From assembly GCF_009812055.1 (NCBI RefSeq), contig NZ_WQNH01000004.1, forward strand, positions 62,001-126,000: DNA of 64,000 nucleotides. The letters are read 5' to 3'. The notes under the pieces are model-generated. The model saw only the letters and a program-made list of their open reading frames with translations, was not told the DNA's origin and made no database searches. This document shows, one piece after another, positions 30,788 to 39,505 of this stretch. Position 1 is the first letter of the stretch. Every line of letters starts with the position of its first letter. Made by a program: the position numbers and the translations under genes. This DNA comes from Chelativorans xinjiangensis (lineage in GTDB: Bacteria; Pseudomonadota; Alphaproteobacteria; Rhizobiales; Rhizobiaceae).

Positions 30788-31618
30788 GTGAAGAAGCTAT
30801 CTGTGAACGGCGCCGAAATACCGGCGATCGGGCTGGGGACCTGGACCCTCGATGGCGGCACCTGCACCGATCTCGTCAGCCATGCGCTCGGCATCGGCTA
30901 CCGCCATGTCGATACGGCGGCGATCTACGGCAACGAGCGCGCGGTGGGCGAGGGCATCCGGCGCTCCGGCGTTCCCCGCAGCGACATCTTCCTCACCACC
31001 AAGGTGTGGTGGACGGATCTGGCGGCCGCCGACCTGAAGCGCTCGGCGGCGACAAGCCTGGAGCGCCTTAGCCTCGACCATGTCGACCTCTTGCTCGTTC
31101 ATTGGCCGAACCCGGCCATTCCGCTGGCCGAGACCATGGACGCGCTCAACCGCGTGCGCGAAGAGGGCCTTGCGCGCCACATCGGCGTCTCCAACTTCCC
31201 ATCGCGGCTTCTAGCGGAGGCGGTGCGCCTGTCCGAGGCGCCCCTGGTGGCCAATCAGGTCGAGTACCATCCCTATCTCAACCAGGACAAGGTGCACGCC
31301 GCCTGCCGCAAGAACGGCATGGCCATGGTCTCCTACTGCCCCATCTATCGCGGCGGCGCGCTTCTCGATGAGCCGGCGGTGGCCGAGGCGGCGGCGCGCC
31401 ACGGCAGGACGCCGGCGCAAATCGTGCTTCGCTGGCACCTCGAGCAGGAGGATGTCGCCGTCATCCCGCGCACCAGCCGCAAGGAGCGCCTGGCCGAGAA
31501 TGCCGACATCTTCGGCTTCTCGCTCGACGCCGGCGAGATGGCGGCGATCAGCCGCCTGAGAAGCGCCGGGCGGCGCCTCTGCGACTACGGCTTTTCGCCG
31601 GAGTGGGACCGTCCGTAG
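30788..31618 (+). CDS. aldo/keto reductase
   Basis: A 276-residue NADPH-dependent aldo/keto reductase of the 2,5-diketo-gluconate reductase type. The catalytic tetrad is Asp42, Tyr47, Lys72 and His105, in VDTAAIYGNE, TKVWW and LLVHWP. The cofactor-binding end VIPRTSRKERLAENADIF is present. The GTG at 30788 follows aaggagaag; upstream in-frame ATGs would add a tail unlike the family. Physiological substrate unknown. A 110-bp repeat copy follows the stop. Confidence 0.88.
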   Translation: MKKLSVNGAEIPAIGLGTWTLDGGTCTDLVSHALGIGYRHVDTAAIYGNERAVGEGIRRSGVPRSDIFLTTKVWWTDLAAADLKRSAATSLERLSLDHVDLLLVHWPNPAIPLAETMDALNRVREEGLARHIGVSNFPSRLLAEAVRLSEAPLVANQVEYHPYLNQDKVHAACRKNGMAMVSYCPIYRGGALLDEPAVAEAAARHGRTPAQIVLRWHLEQEDVAVIPRTSRKERLAENADIFGFSLDAGEMAAISRLRSAGRRLCDYGFSPEWDRP

Positions 31619-31622
31619 TGCT

Positions 31623-31732
31623 GCGATCCTGACAGATGGTACCCATCTGTCAGGGCAAATCGCCCCACCAGACCAACAACTTGTGGGCTGGCTTTTTCAA
31701 ACGGATGGGTACCATCCGTTTGGGTCAGACCA
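31623..31732. repeat. 110-bp double-palindrome repeat, copy 2
   Basis: Same unit and orientation as 28581-28690. The first palindrome is cctgacagatggTACccatctgtcagg. In the second, CAAACGGATGG pairs with CCATCCGTTTG, where copy 1 has CAAACAGATGG with CCATCTGTTTG: a paired substitution. This copy lies between two gene 3' ends, so it cannot be a shared promoter operator. Confidence 0.9.
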
Positions 31733-31762
31733 CGAGGACCGTCGGCGTTCAGCGGCCGGTTC

Positions 31763-32578
31763 TCACGCGATCGCCTCGCGCTTCAGCGCCTCCGGCAGTC
31801 CCTCCGGCACGTCGATGCCGAAGATGTCCCACAGCACCGCCTCGATCTCTTCCGCTTCCGTCAGTTCGCGCCGCGAGCCGTTGCCGCCATGGACGTTCAG
31901 GCGGTTGTTGAGGAGCGCATAGCGGCCCTCGGGCGTGGGGCGCGCGGCGATCAGGGAATGCCGAAAGTGGGAGGCCGGGCTGGTCGACAGGAAATAGTTG
32001 GTCACTTCGTAGTCGACCGGGAACTGCTCTTCCAGGCTGAAGCGGTAGAGGCAGCGCCATTCGCCGCCGATATCGGCGCGCATGCGCCAGGTGTCGCCGT
32101 TGCGGTCGAGGCGGAAGCGCTCATGCGGGGTTTCCTGCTCACGCCCCGCCTCAAGGCGCAGCGGCGCGGTCAGCGTCAACCCGCCGAAGCCGACGTCGGC
32201 GAGATAGGTGCCCTCGGGAAGTTCGACGCGCAAGAGCATGTGGCCGCGCGGCGTGACGGCATCCTCCTGGCGGCCCCATAGAACGCGCGCGGCCAGTCCC
32301 GAGACCTGGAAGCCGAGGGTCGAAAGCACATGCATGAAAAGCAGGTTGTGCTCGAAGCAATAGCCGCCGCGGCCACCGAAGATGAGCTTCTCCTGAAGCG
32401 AAGCCAGGTCGAGATTTACCGGGCGCTGCAGAAGCGGGTCGAGATTCTCGAAGGCGATGGCCAGGGGATGGTGAAAGTGGAGGGCGGCAAGCGTCTCCAG
32501 CGTCGGCTCCAGCGGGCCCTCGTATTTTACACGGCGCAGGTAGGCCGCGAGGTTGATCGTCTGCGTGGCGACGTTCAT
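31763..32578 (-). CDS. nat: arylamine N-acetyltransferase
   Basis: A 271-residue enzyme that moves acetyl from acetyl-CoA to arylamines and hydrazines. The catalytic triad is Cys74 ([11 protein letters not shown]), His113 (TPRGHMLL) and Asp128 (LADVGFGG). The N-terminal segment [15 protein letters not shown] is also typical. Length matches the family. The ATG at 32578 is preferred over longer frames. It is divergent from the adenine deaminase gene across a 168-base intergenic region. Confidence 0.93.
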   Translation of the reverse strand: MNVATQTINLAAYLRRVKYEGPLEPTLETLAALHFHHPLAIAFENLDPLLQRPVNLDLASLQEKLIFGGRGGYCFEHNLLFMHVLSTLGFQVSGLAARVLWGRQEDAVTPRGHMLLRVELPEGTYLADVGFGGLTLTAPLRLEAGREQETPHERFRLDRNGDTWRMRADIGGEWRCLYRFSLEEQFPVDYEVTNYFLSTSPASHFRHSLIAARPTPEGRYALLNNRLNVHGGNGSRRELTEAEEIEAVLWDIFGIDVPEGLPEALKREAIA

Positions 32579-32659
32579 CCGTGTCCCTCCGGATTTAGCT
32601 TTAGAAGCGGTTGATGTGGGGCTGCATCGGCCGTGATGCAAGCACGATGCTGACAACCC

Positions 32660-32702
32660 CCTGAATTATGCGGCCCTGATGCGGCCTCCTGAATTATGTG
32701 GC
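32660..32702. promoter_or_regulatory. direct repeat upstream of adenine deaminase gene
   Basis: CCTGAATTATGCGGC at 32660-32674 and CCTGAATTATGTGGC at 32688-32702, 28 bases start to start, between the divergent nat and ade genes. It could be a paired operator or a short duplication. No regulator in the window is an obvious match. Confidence 0.35.
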
Positions 32703-32746
32703 ATCGCGCCGGGAGGTTTGCGAAAGTGCGGCCGAAGGAGACCACC

Positions 32747-34567
32747 ATGCCAGCTTCCGCCGCGGACCTGTCCAAGAAACCGAAACCCTGGAGTGCCGTC
32801 GCGCGCCTGCTCGTCGACGTGGCCATGGGGCGCAAGCCCGCCGATCTGGTGGTGCGCAACGGGCGCTGGGTCAACGTTCACTCGGGGGAGGTTATCCCCG
32901 GCACCGACCTTGCCATCGCCGCCGGCCGCTTCGCCTATTGCGGGCCGGATGCCAGCCATGCCATCGGCGACAGGACCAAGGTGGTGGATGCCAGGGGCCG
33001 CTATCTGGTGCCGGGCTTATGCGACGCGCACATGCATGTGGAAAGCGGCATGGTGACGGTGACGGAGTTCTGCCGCGCCGTCATCCCGCACGGCACCACG
33101 TCGATGTTCATCGACCCGCACGAGATCGCCAATGTCCTGGGGCTTCAAGGCGTGCGGCTGATGCACGACGAGGCGGCGGCGCAGGCGATCAACGTCTATG
33201 TGCAGATGCCCTCCTGCGTGCCGTCCGCCCCGGGGCTGGAGAATGCGGGCGCTCAACTCGGCGCCGAGGACGTCGCCGAGGCGATGGGCTGGGACAACAT
33301 CATCGGCCTCGGCGAGGTGATGAATTTCCCGGGCGTGGCTGCCAACGACCCGGTGATGGCGGGCGAGATCGCCGCCACGGTCGAGGCCGGCAAGACAGTC
33401 GGCGGGCACTTCGCCTCGCCGGAGCTCGGCCGCGCCTTCCACGGTTACGTCGCCGGCGGGCCGGAGGACGACCACGAAGGCACGCGCATGGAGGATGCCA
33501 TCGCCCGTGTGCGCCAGGGCATGAAGGCGATGCTGAGGCTCGGCTCGGCCTGGTACGACGTGGCAAGCCAGATCAAGGCGGTGACGGAGCAGGGGCTCGA
33601 CCCGCGCAATTTCATCCTGTGCACCGACGACAGCCACTCCGGCACTCTTGTGCAGGAAGGGCATATGGACCGCGTCGTGCGCCACGCCATCGCGCAAGGG
33701 CTGAAGCCGGTGACGGCGATCCAGATGGCGACCGTCAACACGGCCGAGCACTTCAAGCTGGAGCGCGAGCTGGGCTCGATCACACCGGGCAGGCGCGCCG
33801 ATCTCCTCGTCGTCTCGGATCTGGCCGCGCTCGTCATCGACGAGGTTTACGCGCGCGGCGTACGCCTTGCCCGCGACGGCAAGCTGGAGGCGGAAATCCC
33901 CGCCTACGCCTATCCGGCGACGGCCAAGAAGACGGTGCGGCTCGGCAAGCGCCTTGTAGCCGACGATTTCGACATCCCGGCGCCGAAAGGCGCGCGCAGC
34001 GTCAAGGCGCGCGTCATCGGCGTCATCGAAAACCAGGCGCCGACGCGTGCGCTTTCCGCGGAGCTTCCCGTCGCCGGCGGCGTTGTGGCGATGGACCGGC
34101 GCAACGACGTCTGCCAGATCGCGCTGGTGGAGCGCCATCGCGGCACCGGTGCGGTCACCAACGGCTTCGTCTCCGGCTTCGGCTACACGCAGGACTGCGC
34201 CATGGCCTCCACGGTAGCGCACGATTCGCACCACATGATCGTCGTTGGCACCAACAAGGAGGATATGGCGAGGGCGGCGAACCGGCTTGGCCAGGTGGGC
34301 GGCGGCGTGGTGATGATCTCCAGGGGCAAGGAGCTGGCGCTGGTGGAGATGCCGATCGCCGGCCTGATGTCGGACGAGCGGGCCGAGGTGGTGGCCGGGA
34401 AGGCGGCGAAGCTCGCCGCCGCCATGCGCGACATGGGCTGCACGCTCAACAACGCCTATATGCAGCACTCGCTGCTCGCCCTCGTCGTCATCCCCGAATT
34501 ACGCATTTCCGACATCGGCATCATCGACGTCACGGCCTTCCGCAAGGTCGATCTGTTTTTGCCGTAA
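32747..34567 (+). CDS. ade: adenine deaminase
   Basis: A 606-residue amidohydrolase-fold enzyme that deaminates adenine to hypoxanthine for purine salvage. The metal-binding HxH is in CDAHMHVESGMVTVTEF near residue 94. Other family stretches are IDPHEIANVLG, GLGEVMNFPGV, GGHFASPELG, FILCTDDSHSGTLVQEGHMD and QMATVNTAEHF. The C-terminal domain with DSHHMIVVG is typical of Ade. The ATG at 32747 has AAGGAG six bases upstream; an in-frame ATG at 32696 is less likely. Confidence 0.9.
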   Translation: MPASAADLSKKPKPWSAVARLLVDVAMGRKPADLVVRNGRWVNVHSGEVIPGTDLAIAAGRFAYCGPDASHAIGDRTKVVDARGRYLVPGLCDAHMHVESGMVTVTEFCRAVIPHGTTSMFIDPHEIANVLGLQGVRLMHDEAAAQAINVYVQMPSCVPSAPGLENAGAQLGAEDVAEAMGWDNIIGLGEVMNFPGVAANDPVMAGEIAATVEAGKTVGGHFASPELGRAFHGYVAGGPEDDHEGTRMEDAIARVRQGMKAMLRLGSAWYDVASQIKAVTEQGLDPRNFILCTDDSHSGTLVQEGHMDRVVRHAIAQGLKPVTAIQMATVNTAEHFKLERELGSITPGRRADLLVVSDLAALVIDEVYARGVRLARDGKLEAEIPAYAYPATAKKTVRLGKRLVADDFDIPAPKGARSVKARVIGVIENQAPTRALSAELPVAGGVVAMDRRNDVCQIALVERHRGTGAVTNGFVSGFGYTQDCAMASTVAHDSHHMIVVGTNKEDMARAANRLGQVGGGVVMISRGKELALVEMPIAGLMSDERAEVVAGKAAKLAAAMRDMGCTLNNAYMQHSLLALVVIPELRISDIGIIDVTAFRKVDLFLP

Positions 34568-34604
34568 GAAGACGCGCGCAAGAAAATCAGGCAAGGGAGA
34601 CGAG

Positions 34605-35861
34605 ATGAGCGCATTTGTCGAGCGGGTGGGGCAGGCGGCCGGTGCCTTGCGGGAGCTTTTCCCCGAAACGCCGCTGCAGGAGAACGATTATCTGTCGAAG
34701 AAGACCGGCGCGCGCGTGTTCCTGAAGCGGGAAGACCTGACGCCGGTGCGCTCCTACAAGATCCGTGGCGCCTTCAACTTCATGCGCAAGGCCATCGCCG
34801 CCGGCGTCGGACCGGACGGTTTCGTCTGCGCGTCCGCCGGCAATCACGCCCAGGGCTTTGCCTTCGTGTGCCGTCATTTCGGCCGCAGGGGTGTGGTCTT
34901 CATGCCGGTGACGACGCCGCAGCAGAAGATCGACAAGACGAAGCTGTTCGGCGGCGAGTTCATCGAGGTGCGCCTCGTCGGCGATTATTTCGACGAGTGC
35001 TACCAGGCGGCCGCCGGCTTCGCCGCCGCAAGTGCCGCCCTCATGGTGCCGCCCTTCGACCACCCCGACATCATCGAGGGGCAGGCATCGGTGGCGCACG
35101 AGCTTGCCGGCCAGCTTGGCGGCGGGCTCGACGGTGCGCTCGTGCTTCTGCCGGTTGGCGGGGGCGGGCTCGCGGCGGGCGTGACCGGCTTTCTTCATGA
35201 TACGGGCGCTAATGCCGGTTTCGTCTTCGCCGAGCCGAAAGGCGCGCCGAGCCTTGAGAGGAGCCTGGCGGCGGGCAAGCGCGTGAAGCTCGCCCAGGTG
35301 GACAATTTCGTCGACGGGGCGGCGGTGGCCGAGATCGGCCGCGAGCCCTTCAAGCGATTGAAGAGCTTCCCGGCGCAAACCGTTCGATTGATTCCCGAAA
35401 ATCGCCTCTGCGCCACCATGATCGAGATGCTGAACATCGAGGGCGTGGTGCTGGAGCCGGCCGGCGCGCTCGCCATCGACGCGCTGAAGGACTTTTCGCG
35501 CAAGGAACTGAAGGGGCGCACGGTCGTCGCCGTCGTCTCCGGCGGCAATTTCGATTTCGAGCGCCTGCCGGACGTCAAGGAGCGGGCACTGCGCTTCGAG
35601 GGCTTGAAAAAGTACTTCATCTTCCGCTTTCCCCAGCGGCCGGGCGCGCTGCGCGACTTTCTCGACCTCCTGGGGCCGGACGACGACATCACACGGTTCG
35701 AATACCTGAAGAAGTCGGCGCGCAATTTCGGCTCCGTGCTGATCGGCCTGGAGACCAAGGAGCGGCGCAATTTCGCCGTCCTGACCAAGCGCTTCGACGA
35801 GGCCGGCTGGGCCTACCAGGACATCACCGACAACGACACGATCGCCAGCCTTTTGATATGA
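34605..35861 (+). CDS. ilvA: threonine ammonia-lyase
   Basis: A 418-residue PLP enzyme that converts threonine to 2-oxobutanoate, the first step of isoleucine synthesis. The PLP lysine is Lys52 in SYKIRGAFNF. SAGNHAQGFA and LPVGGGGLAAG are the other PLP-fold motifs. The C-terminal part from about residue 325 (KYFIFRFPQRPGALRDFLD) is the single ACT-like regulatory domain, so isoleucine feedback control is plausible. Contrast eutB at 43861, a same-fold paralogue without that domain. It starts 37 bases after ade. Confidence 0.93.
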   Translation: MSAFVERVGQAAGALRELFPETPLQENDYLSKKTGARVFLKREDLTPVRSYKIRGAFNFMRKAIAAGVGPDGFVCASAGNHAQGFAFVCRHFGRRGVVFMPVTTPQQKIDKTKLFGGEFIEVRLVGDYFDECYQAAAGFAAASAALMVPPFDHPDIIEGQASVAHELAGQLGGGLDGALVLLPVGGGGLAAGVTGFLHDTGANAGFVFAEPKGAPSLERSLAAGKRVKLAQVDNFVDGAAVAEIGREPFKRLKSFPAQTVRLIPENRLCATMIEMLNIEGVVLEPAGALAIDALKDFSRKELKGRTVVAVVSGGNFDFERLPDVKERALRFEGLKKYFIFRFPQRPGALRDFLDLLGPDDDITRFEYLKKSARNFGSVLIGLETKERRNFAVLTKRFDEAGWAYQDITDNDTIASLLI

Positions 35862-35871
35862 CCCCAACGAT

Positions 35872-36411
35872 ATGAGCAAGCAAACTGCCTATATAGTCCT
35901 GTTCCGCGGCGTCGGCGGTGCGACGCAGCTCCCGGTGAAGACACTCCGCGCCGTGCTGTCGGAGGCGGGGTTCGCCAATGTGGCGACCTACATCAACAGC
36001 GGCAATGCCGTACTGTCCTCACCGATGACGGGAGAGGAAGTGGCCGCGAAGGTCGCCGCACTCGTGCGCGAGAAGATGGATTTCCACAAGAGCGTCCTGG
36101 TGGCCGGCCTTAAAGAGTGGGAGGAAATCATCGCCCAGAACCCTTACCCGCAGGCCGTCGAGGAACCGACGAAACTGCACGCCTTCCTGATGGAGCGTGT
36201 GCCGGAGGCCGAAAGGGTGGCGGCACTTCAGGAGAAGGCGACGGGCACGGAGACCTTCGCCATCCGGGGCAGGGCGCTTTACCTGCACACGCCGGACGGC
36301 ATGGGCAGATCCCTCTTCGCGCCGAAGATCGAGCCGACACTGAAGGTGGCGATGTCGGCGCGCAACTGGCGCTCGGTGCTGGCGCTGCGGGATATGGCGG
36401 CGGCGATTTGA
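35872..36411 (+). CDS. DUF1697 family protein
   Basis: A 179-residue protein of unknown function. It begins with the family motif YIVLFRGVGG, then shows LPVKTLRAVLSEAGFANVATYINSGNAVL and a C-terminal end SARNWRSVLALRDMAAA. DUF1697 proteins are soluble and widely spread, but their role is not established. It starts 10 bases after ilvA, so it is probably cotranscribed; nothing links it to isoleucine synthesis beyond that. Confidence 0.88.
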   Translation: MSKQTAYIVLFRGVGGATQLPVKTLRAVLSEAGFANVATYINSGNAVLSSPMTGEEVAAKVAALVREKMDFHKSVLVAGLKEWEEIIAQNPYPQAVEEPTKLHAFLMERVPEAERVAALQEKATGTETFAIRGRALYLHTPDGMGRSLFAPKIEPTLKVAMSARNWRSVLALRDMAAAI

Positions 36412-36419
36412 GGGTTGGC

Positions 36420-36655
36420 TGGGGAGGTGGGCACCCTGTCGCGCCCCCCTCTGTCCTGAGCTTTGTCGAAGGGCCGGACATCTCCCCCGCGAGGGGGGAG
36501 ATTGGTCGGCCGCTCGCTCCGACACTTCTTCTGCAACGCTGGCGATTGGCGAAAGCCGTCGTGAAGGCTGATCTCCCCCCGTGTGGGGGAGATGTCCGGC
36601 CCTTCGACAAAGCTCAGGACAGAGGGGGCGCGACAGGGCGCCAGCCTCTCCGACC
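36420..36655. repeat. Large inverted repeat (about 75-bp arms), family A
   Basis: Left arm (36429-36503, with ccctgtcgcgccccc...gggccggacatctccccc) and right arm (36570-36645) are nearly perfect reverse complements. A spacer of about 66 bases contains gcgattggcgaaagccgtcg. The spacer and arm ends match the element inserted in the nitrate reductase gene near 63560-63690 in the opposite orientation. It fills the space between the DUF1697 gene and rirA. Confidence 0.85.
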
Positions 36656-36668
36656 TACAACTCTGCGC

Positions 36669-37130
36669 CTAACCCGCCGCCGCCTGCGCTGGCCGTTCCT
36701 CGATGCCGAGCAGGCCGCGCATGTTGGGCCGGGCCTCGACCAGGTCGCGGATGGTGTAGGAGGAAAGCACTTCGAAGAAGGCGCCGAGAGCCTTGCGCAG
36801 CGCCTCGTTGAGGCCGCAGCCGTCGACCAGCGGGCAGTCCGTGCCGTCGTTCTCGAAGCACTCGGCCATGGTGAAGTTCTCCTCCGTCACGCGCACCACG
36901 TCGAACAGCGTGATCTCCTCGGCCGGCTTGGCAAGCCGCACGCCGCCGTTGCGCCCGCGCACGGTCTGCACCAGCCCGTTCTCCACCAGCGGCTGCAGGA
37001 TCTTGAACAGGAAGAGATCGGAGAGCGTATAGGCCTGCGCGATGTCCGGAATCCGGCTCAAACGCCCCTCGTTGGCGGCGCAATACATCAGAATGCGGAT
37101 CGCGTAGTTGGTTTGCCGGGTCAGGCGCAT
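36669..37130 (-). CDS. rirA: iron-responsive Rrf2-family regulator RirA
   Basis: A 153-residue Rrf2 regulator that represses iron-uptake genes when its iron-sulfur cluster is intact. It opens MRLTRQTNYAIRILMYCAAN with a winged-helix domain. The cluster Cys are at 91, 99 and 105 (ECFENDGTDCPLVDGC), the spacing known for RirA. The block VRGRNGGVRLAKPAEEITLFDVV is diagnostic. An Irr-type box upstream (37173-37189) suggests iron and heme control of rirA itself. RirA is characteristic of Rhizobiales. Confidence 0.93.
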   Translation of the reverse strand: MRLTRQTNYAIRILMYCAANEGRLSRIPDIAQAYTLSDLFLFKILQPLVENGLVQTVRGRNGGVRLAKPAEEITLFDVVRVTEENFTMAECFENDGTDCPLVDGCGLNEALRKALGAFFEVLSSYTIRDLVEARPNMRGLLGIEERPAQAAAG

Positions 37131-37172
37131 GGAATCCCTTTCGTCACGTGCGAACCCTAATATGGCTCATAG

Positions 37173-37189
37173 TTTAGAATAATTCCAGA
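37173..37189. promoter_or_regulatory. ICE-like (Irr) box upstream of rirA
   Basis: TTTAGAA-TAA-TTCCAGA, close to the iron control element TTTAGAA-N3-TTCTAAA bound by Irr in rhizobia. It lies 42 bases before the rirA start, between rirA and the divergent GNAT gene. Irr control of rirA has been proposed from comparative genomics in this order. Confidence 0.6.
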
Positions 37190-37364
37190 GATGAATGACA
37201 AAAAACATGAGTTTTTTTATCAGGAAAAAGCTCGAAATGCGAGCCATGCGGATCGCGCAATGCGGCAATGCGCGCGGTGCGGGGCCCTTGCGCATCCTTG
37301 TTGCACTGCACATATTCGCGCCGAGTCGAACGGCTCGGGGAGGAACCCGCGAGGAGTGCGACTT

Positions 37365-37928
37365 ATGGCACGTATGGCAAGACAGGAATCAGGACCGCTC
37401 GGCGTGGTGCGCCGCCTGAGGCCGTCCGAGCTCACCCTTTTCCGCGATCATCTGATGCGGCTTGACGGCGACAGCCGCCGCGACCGTTTCAATGGCGTCG
37501 CCAGCGACGCCTTTCTCGAAGACTATGCCGCGCGCAGCTTCAGCCAGGGCGCGACAGTGGTCGGCTATGTCGAGGACGGGCGCGTCCTGGGGGCGGCGGA
37601 GCTGCACGAGCGGCCGGAAAGCGATCCGCCCACGGCCGAGATCGCCTTCAGCGTCGAGAAGGCGCTGCAGCATCGCGGCCTCGGCAGCAAGCTTTTCCAG
37701 CGCCTCATCGCCCATGCGCGCGCCCTCGGCTACACCCAGCTACGTGTCACCACCCATCCGCACAACGATGCGATGCGGGCCTTGGCGCGCAAGTTCAACG
37801 CCCGGATAAGCTTCGAGGAGGGCGAGACGGTGGGGCACATCGGCCTCGAACCGGCCGCGCTCAGCGATGCCGAATTGTCTGCAGCCTACCTGCCGGCGCT
37901 TGCCGCCGGCGCGCTTCCGGTACGGTAG
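37365..37928 (+). CDS. GNAT family N-acetyltransferase
   Basis: A 187-residue acetyl-CoA-dependent acetyltransferase. The acetyl-CoA loop is QHRGLGSKLFQRLIAHARALGYTQL. The opening LRPSELTLFRDHLMRLDGDSRRDRFNG resembles a GNAT group common in alphaproteobacteria. The ATG at 37365 follows GAGGAG; longer in-frame starts run into the rirA promoter region. Substrate unknown. Confidence 0.82.
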   Translation: MARMARQESGPLGVVRRLRPSELTLFRDHLMRLDGDSRRDRFNGVASDAFLEDYAARSFSQGATVVGYVEDGRVLGAAELHERPESDPPTAEIAFSVEKALQHRGLGSKLFQRLIAHARALGYTQLRVTTHPHNDAMRALARKFNARISFEEGETVGHIGLEPAALSDAELSAAYLPALAAGALPVR

Positions 37929-37932
37929 CGCT

Positions 37933-38122
37933 TTTCTCCCCCCTTGCGGGGGAGGTGCCGAGCGAAGCGAGGCGGAGGGGGGTGGCCGCGCCGCGCGCCA
38001 ACTTCTGAAATTCGGCTTATCACTACCTCGATATTGAAACTCTGGCACGCGGCCGCGCGACCCCCACCCGACCCCGCCGGCAAGCCGGCGGGCCCACCCT
38101 CCCCGCAAGGGGGAGGGAAGGG
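37933..38122. repeat. Palindromic intergenic repeat between GNAT and ectoine locus
   Basis: A roughly 190-base imperfect inverted repeat. Its left end tctcccccttgcgggggagg pairs with ccctccccgcaagggggagg at the right, and the inner parts gggggtggccgcgc and gcgcgacccccac also pair. A ccggcaagccggcggg hairpin lies near the right end. Of the same general type as the other CCCCCT-rich palindromes in the window. Confidence 0.7.
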
Positions 38123-38125
38123 GCG

Positions 38126-39496
38126 CTAAAGCACCGCCTTCACCGCCTTCGCCGTCGCATCCACCACCTTGTCCGCCTCGGCCCGTGTCAGGCATAGCGG
38201 CGGGGCGAAGCCGAGGATGTCGCCCTGCGGCATGGCGCGGCCGATAACGCCTTCGCTGAGGAGGGCGGCGGCGACCTGCGGGCCGATCTTTCGCGCCGGA
38301 TCGAAGAAGCGGCGGCTGTCCCGGTCTTCCACGAATTCGACGGCGCACAGCATGCCTTCGCCGCGCACGTCGCCGACATGGGGGTGGGCGCCGAGCGCGT
38401 CCTTCATGGTCTCGACGAGATAGGCACCCGTCTCGCCGGCATTCTTCACCAGGCCAAGGCTGTCGACCAGATTCAGGTTGGCGATGCCGGCGGCCGCCCC
38501 GATGGGATGGGCGGAATAGGTCCAGCCATGGCCGATCGGCCCATTCTCGTCCGTGCCCCTCTCCAGCACTGCCCACATCTTCTTGCCGACGATGGAGCCC
38601 GACAGCGGCGCGTAGGCCGAGGTCAGCCCCTTGGCGATGGTGATCAGATCCGGCTCGATGCCGTAATGGTGCGAGCCGAACATGGAGCCGAGCCGCCCGA
38701 AGCCGGTGACGACCTCGTCGGCGATCAGGAGGATGTCGTGCTTCCTCAGGACCTTCTGGACCGCTTGCCAGTAGCCCGCCGGCGGCGGCACGATGCCGCC
38801 GGTGCCCAGCACCGGCTCGCCGATGAAGGCGGCGATGGTGTCCGCACCCTCGCGCTCGATGAGGGCCTCGAGTTGGGCCACGCAGTGCGCCGTGAAGTCT
38901 TCCTCGCTCATGGCGAGGTCGGGGCGGCGGTAATAGTAGGGCGCTTCCGTGTGGAGGACCTGCGCAAGCGGTAGGTCGAACTTCTTGTGGAAGAGTTCCA
39001 GCCCCGTCAGCGAGCCCGTCATCAGGCCCGAGCCGTGATAGCCGCGCCAGCGCGAGACGATCTTCTTCTTCTCCGGCCGGCCGAGGATGTTGTTGTAATA
39101 CCAGACGAGCTTGACGTTGGTCTCGTTGGCATCCGACCCGCCGAGGCCGAAATAGACCTTGGACATGTTCTCGGGCGCCCGGTCGAGGATCATCTTCGCC
39201 AGCGTGATCGAAGCCTCCGTGCCGTGGCCGACATAGGCGTGGTAGTAGGCAAGCTCCTTGGCCTGATGGGCGATGGCCTCGGCGATCTCCGTGCGCCCGT
39301 AGCCCACGTTGACGCAGTAGAGCCCGGCGAAGGCGTCGAGCAGGCGTTTTCCGTCACGGTCCTCGATATAGATGCCGCTGCCGCCGGTGACGATGCGGTT
39401 CGGGCTTTCCCCCCGTGCGTGCTGGGCAAGGTGCGTGGAGGGGTGGAAAAAGGTCTCCCGGTCCCACTGGTCGAGCTGGTCGTTCTTCAAGAGCAT
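38126..39496 (-). CDS. doeD: class III aminotransferase, ectoine locus (DoeD-like)
   Basis: A 456-residue PLP aminotransferase. The PLP lysine lies in DLITIAKGLTSAYAPLSG near residue 285, with the preceding Asp in LLIADEVVTGFGRLG and a GLGGSDANETNVKLVWYYNN cofactor loop. In ectoine loci this position is held by the enzyme that removes the 4-amino group of L-2,4-diaminobutyrate to give aspartate semialdehyde, so I assign that role by context. Sequence alone fits a broad omega-aminotransferase group. It is the last gene of the minus-strand operon. Confidence 0.8.
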   Translation of the reverse strand: MLLKNDQLDQWDRETFFHPSTHLAQHARGESPNRIVTGGSGIYIEDRDGKRLLDAFAGLYCVNVGYGRTEIAEAIAHQAKELAYYHAYVGHGTEASITLAKMILDRAPENMSKVYFGLGGSDANETNVKLVWYYNNILGRPEKKKIVSRWRGYHGSGLMTGSLTGLELFHKKFDLPLAQVLHTEAPYYYRRPDLAMSEEDFTAHCVAQLEALIEREGADTIAAFIGEPVLGTGGIVPPPAGYWQAVQKVLRKHDILLIADEVVTGFGRLGSMFGSHHYGIEPDLITIAKGLTSAYAPLSGSIVGKKMWAVLERGTDENGPIGHGWTYSAHPIGAAAGIANLNLVDSLGLVKNAGETGAYLVETMKDALGAHPHVGDVRGEGMLCAVEFVEDRDSRRFFDPARKIGPQVAAALLSEGVIGRAMPQGDILGFAPPLCLTRAEADKVVDATAKAVKAVL

Positions 39497-39505
39497 GGTC
39501 GTCTC

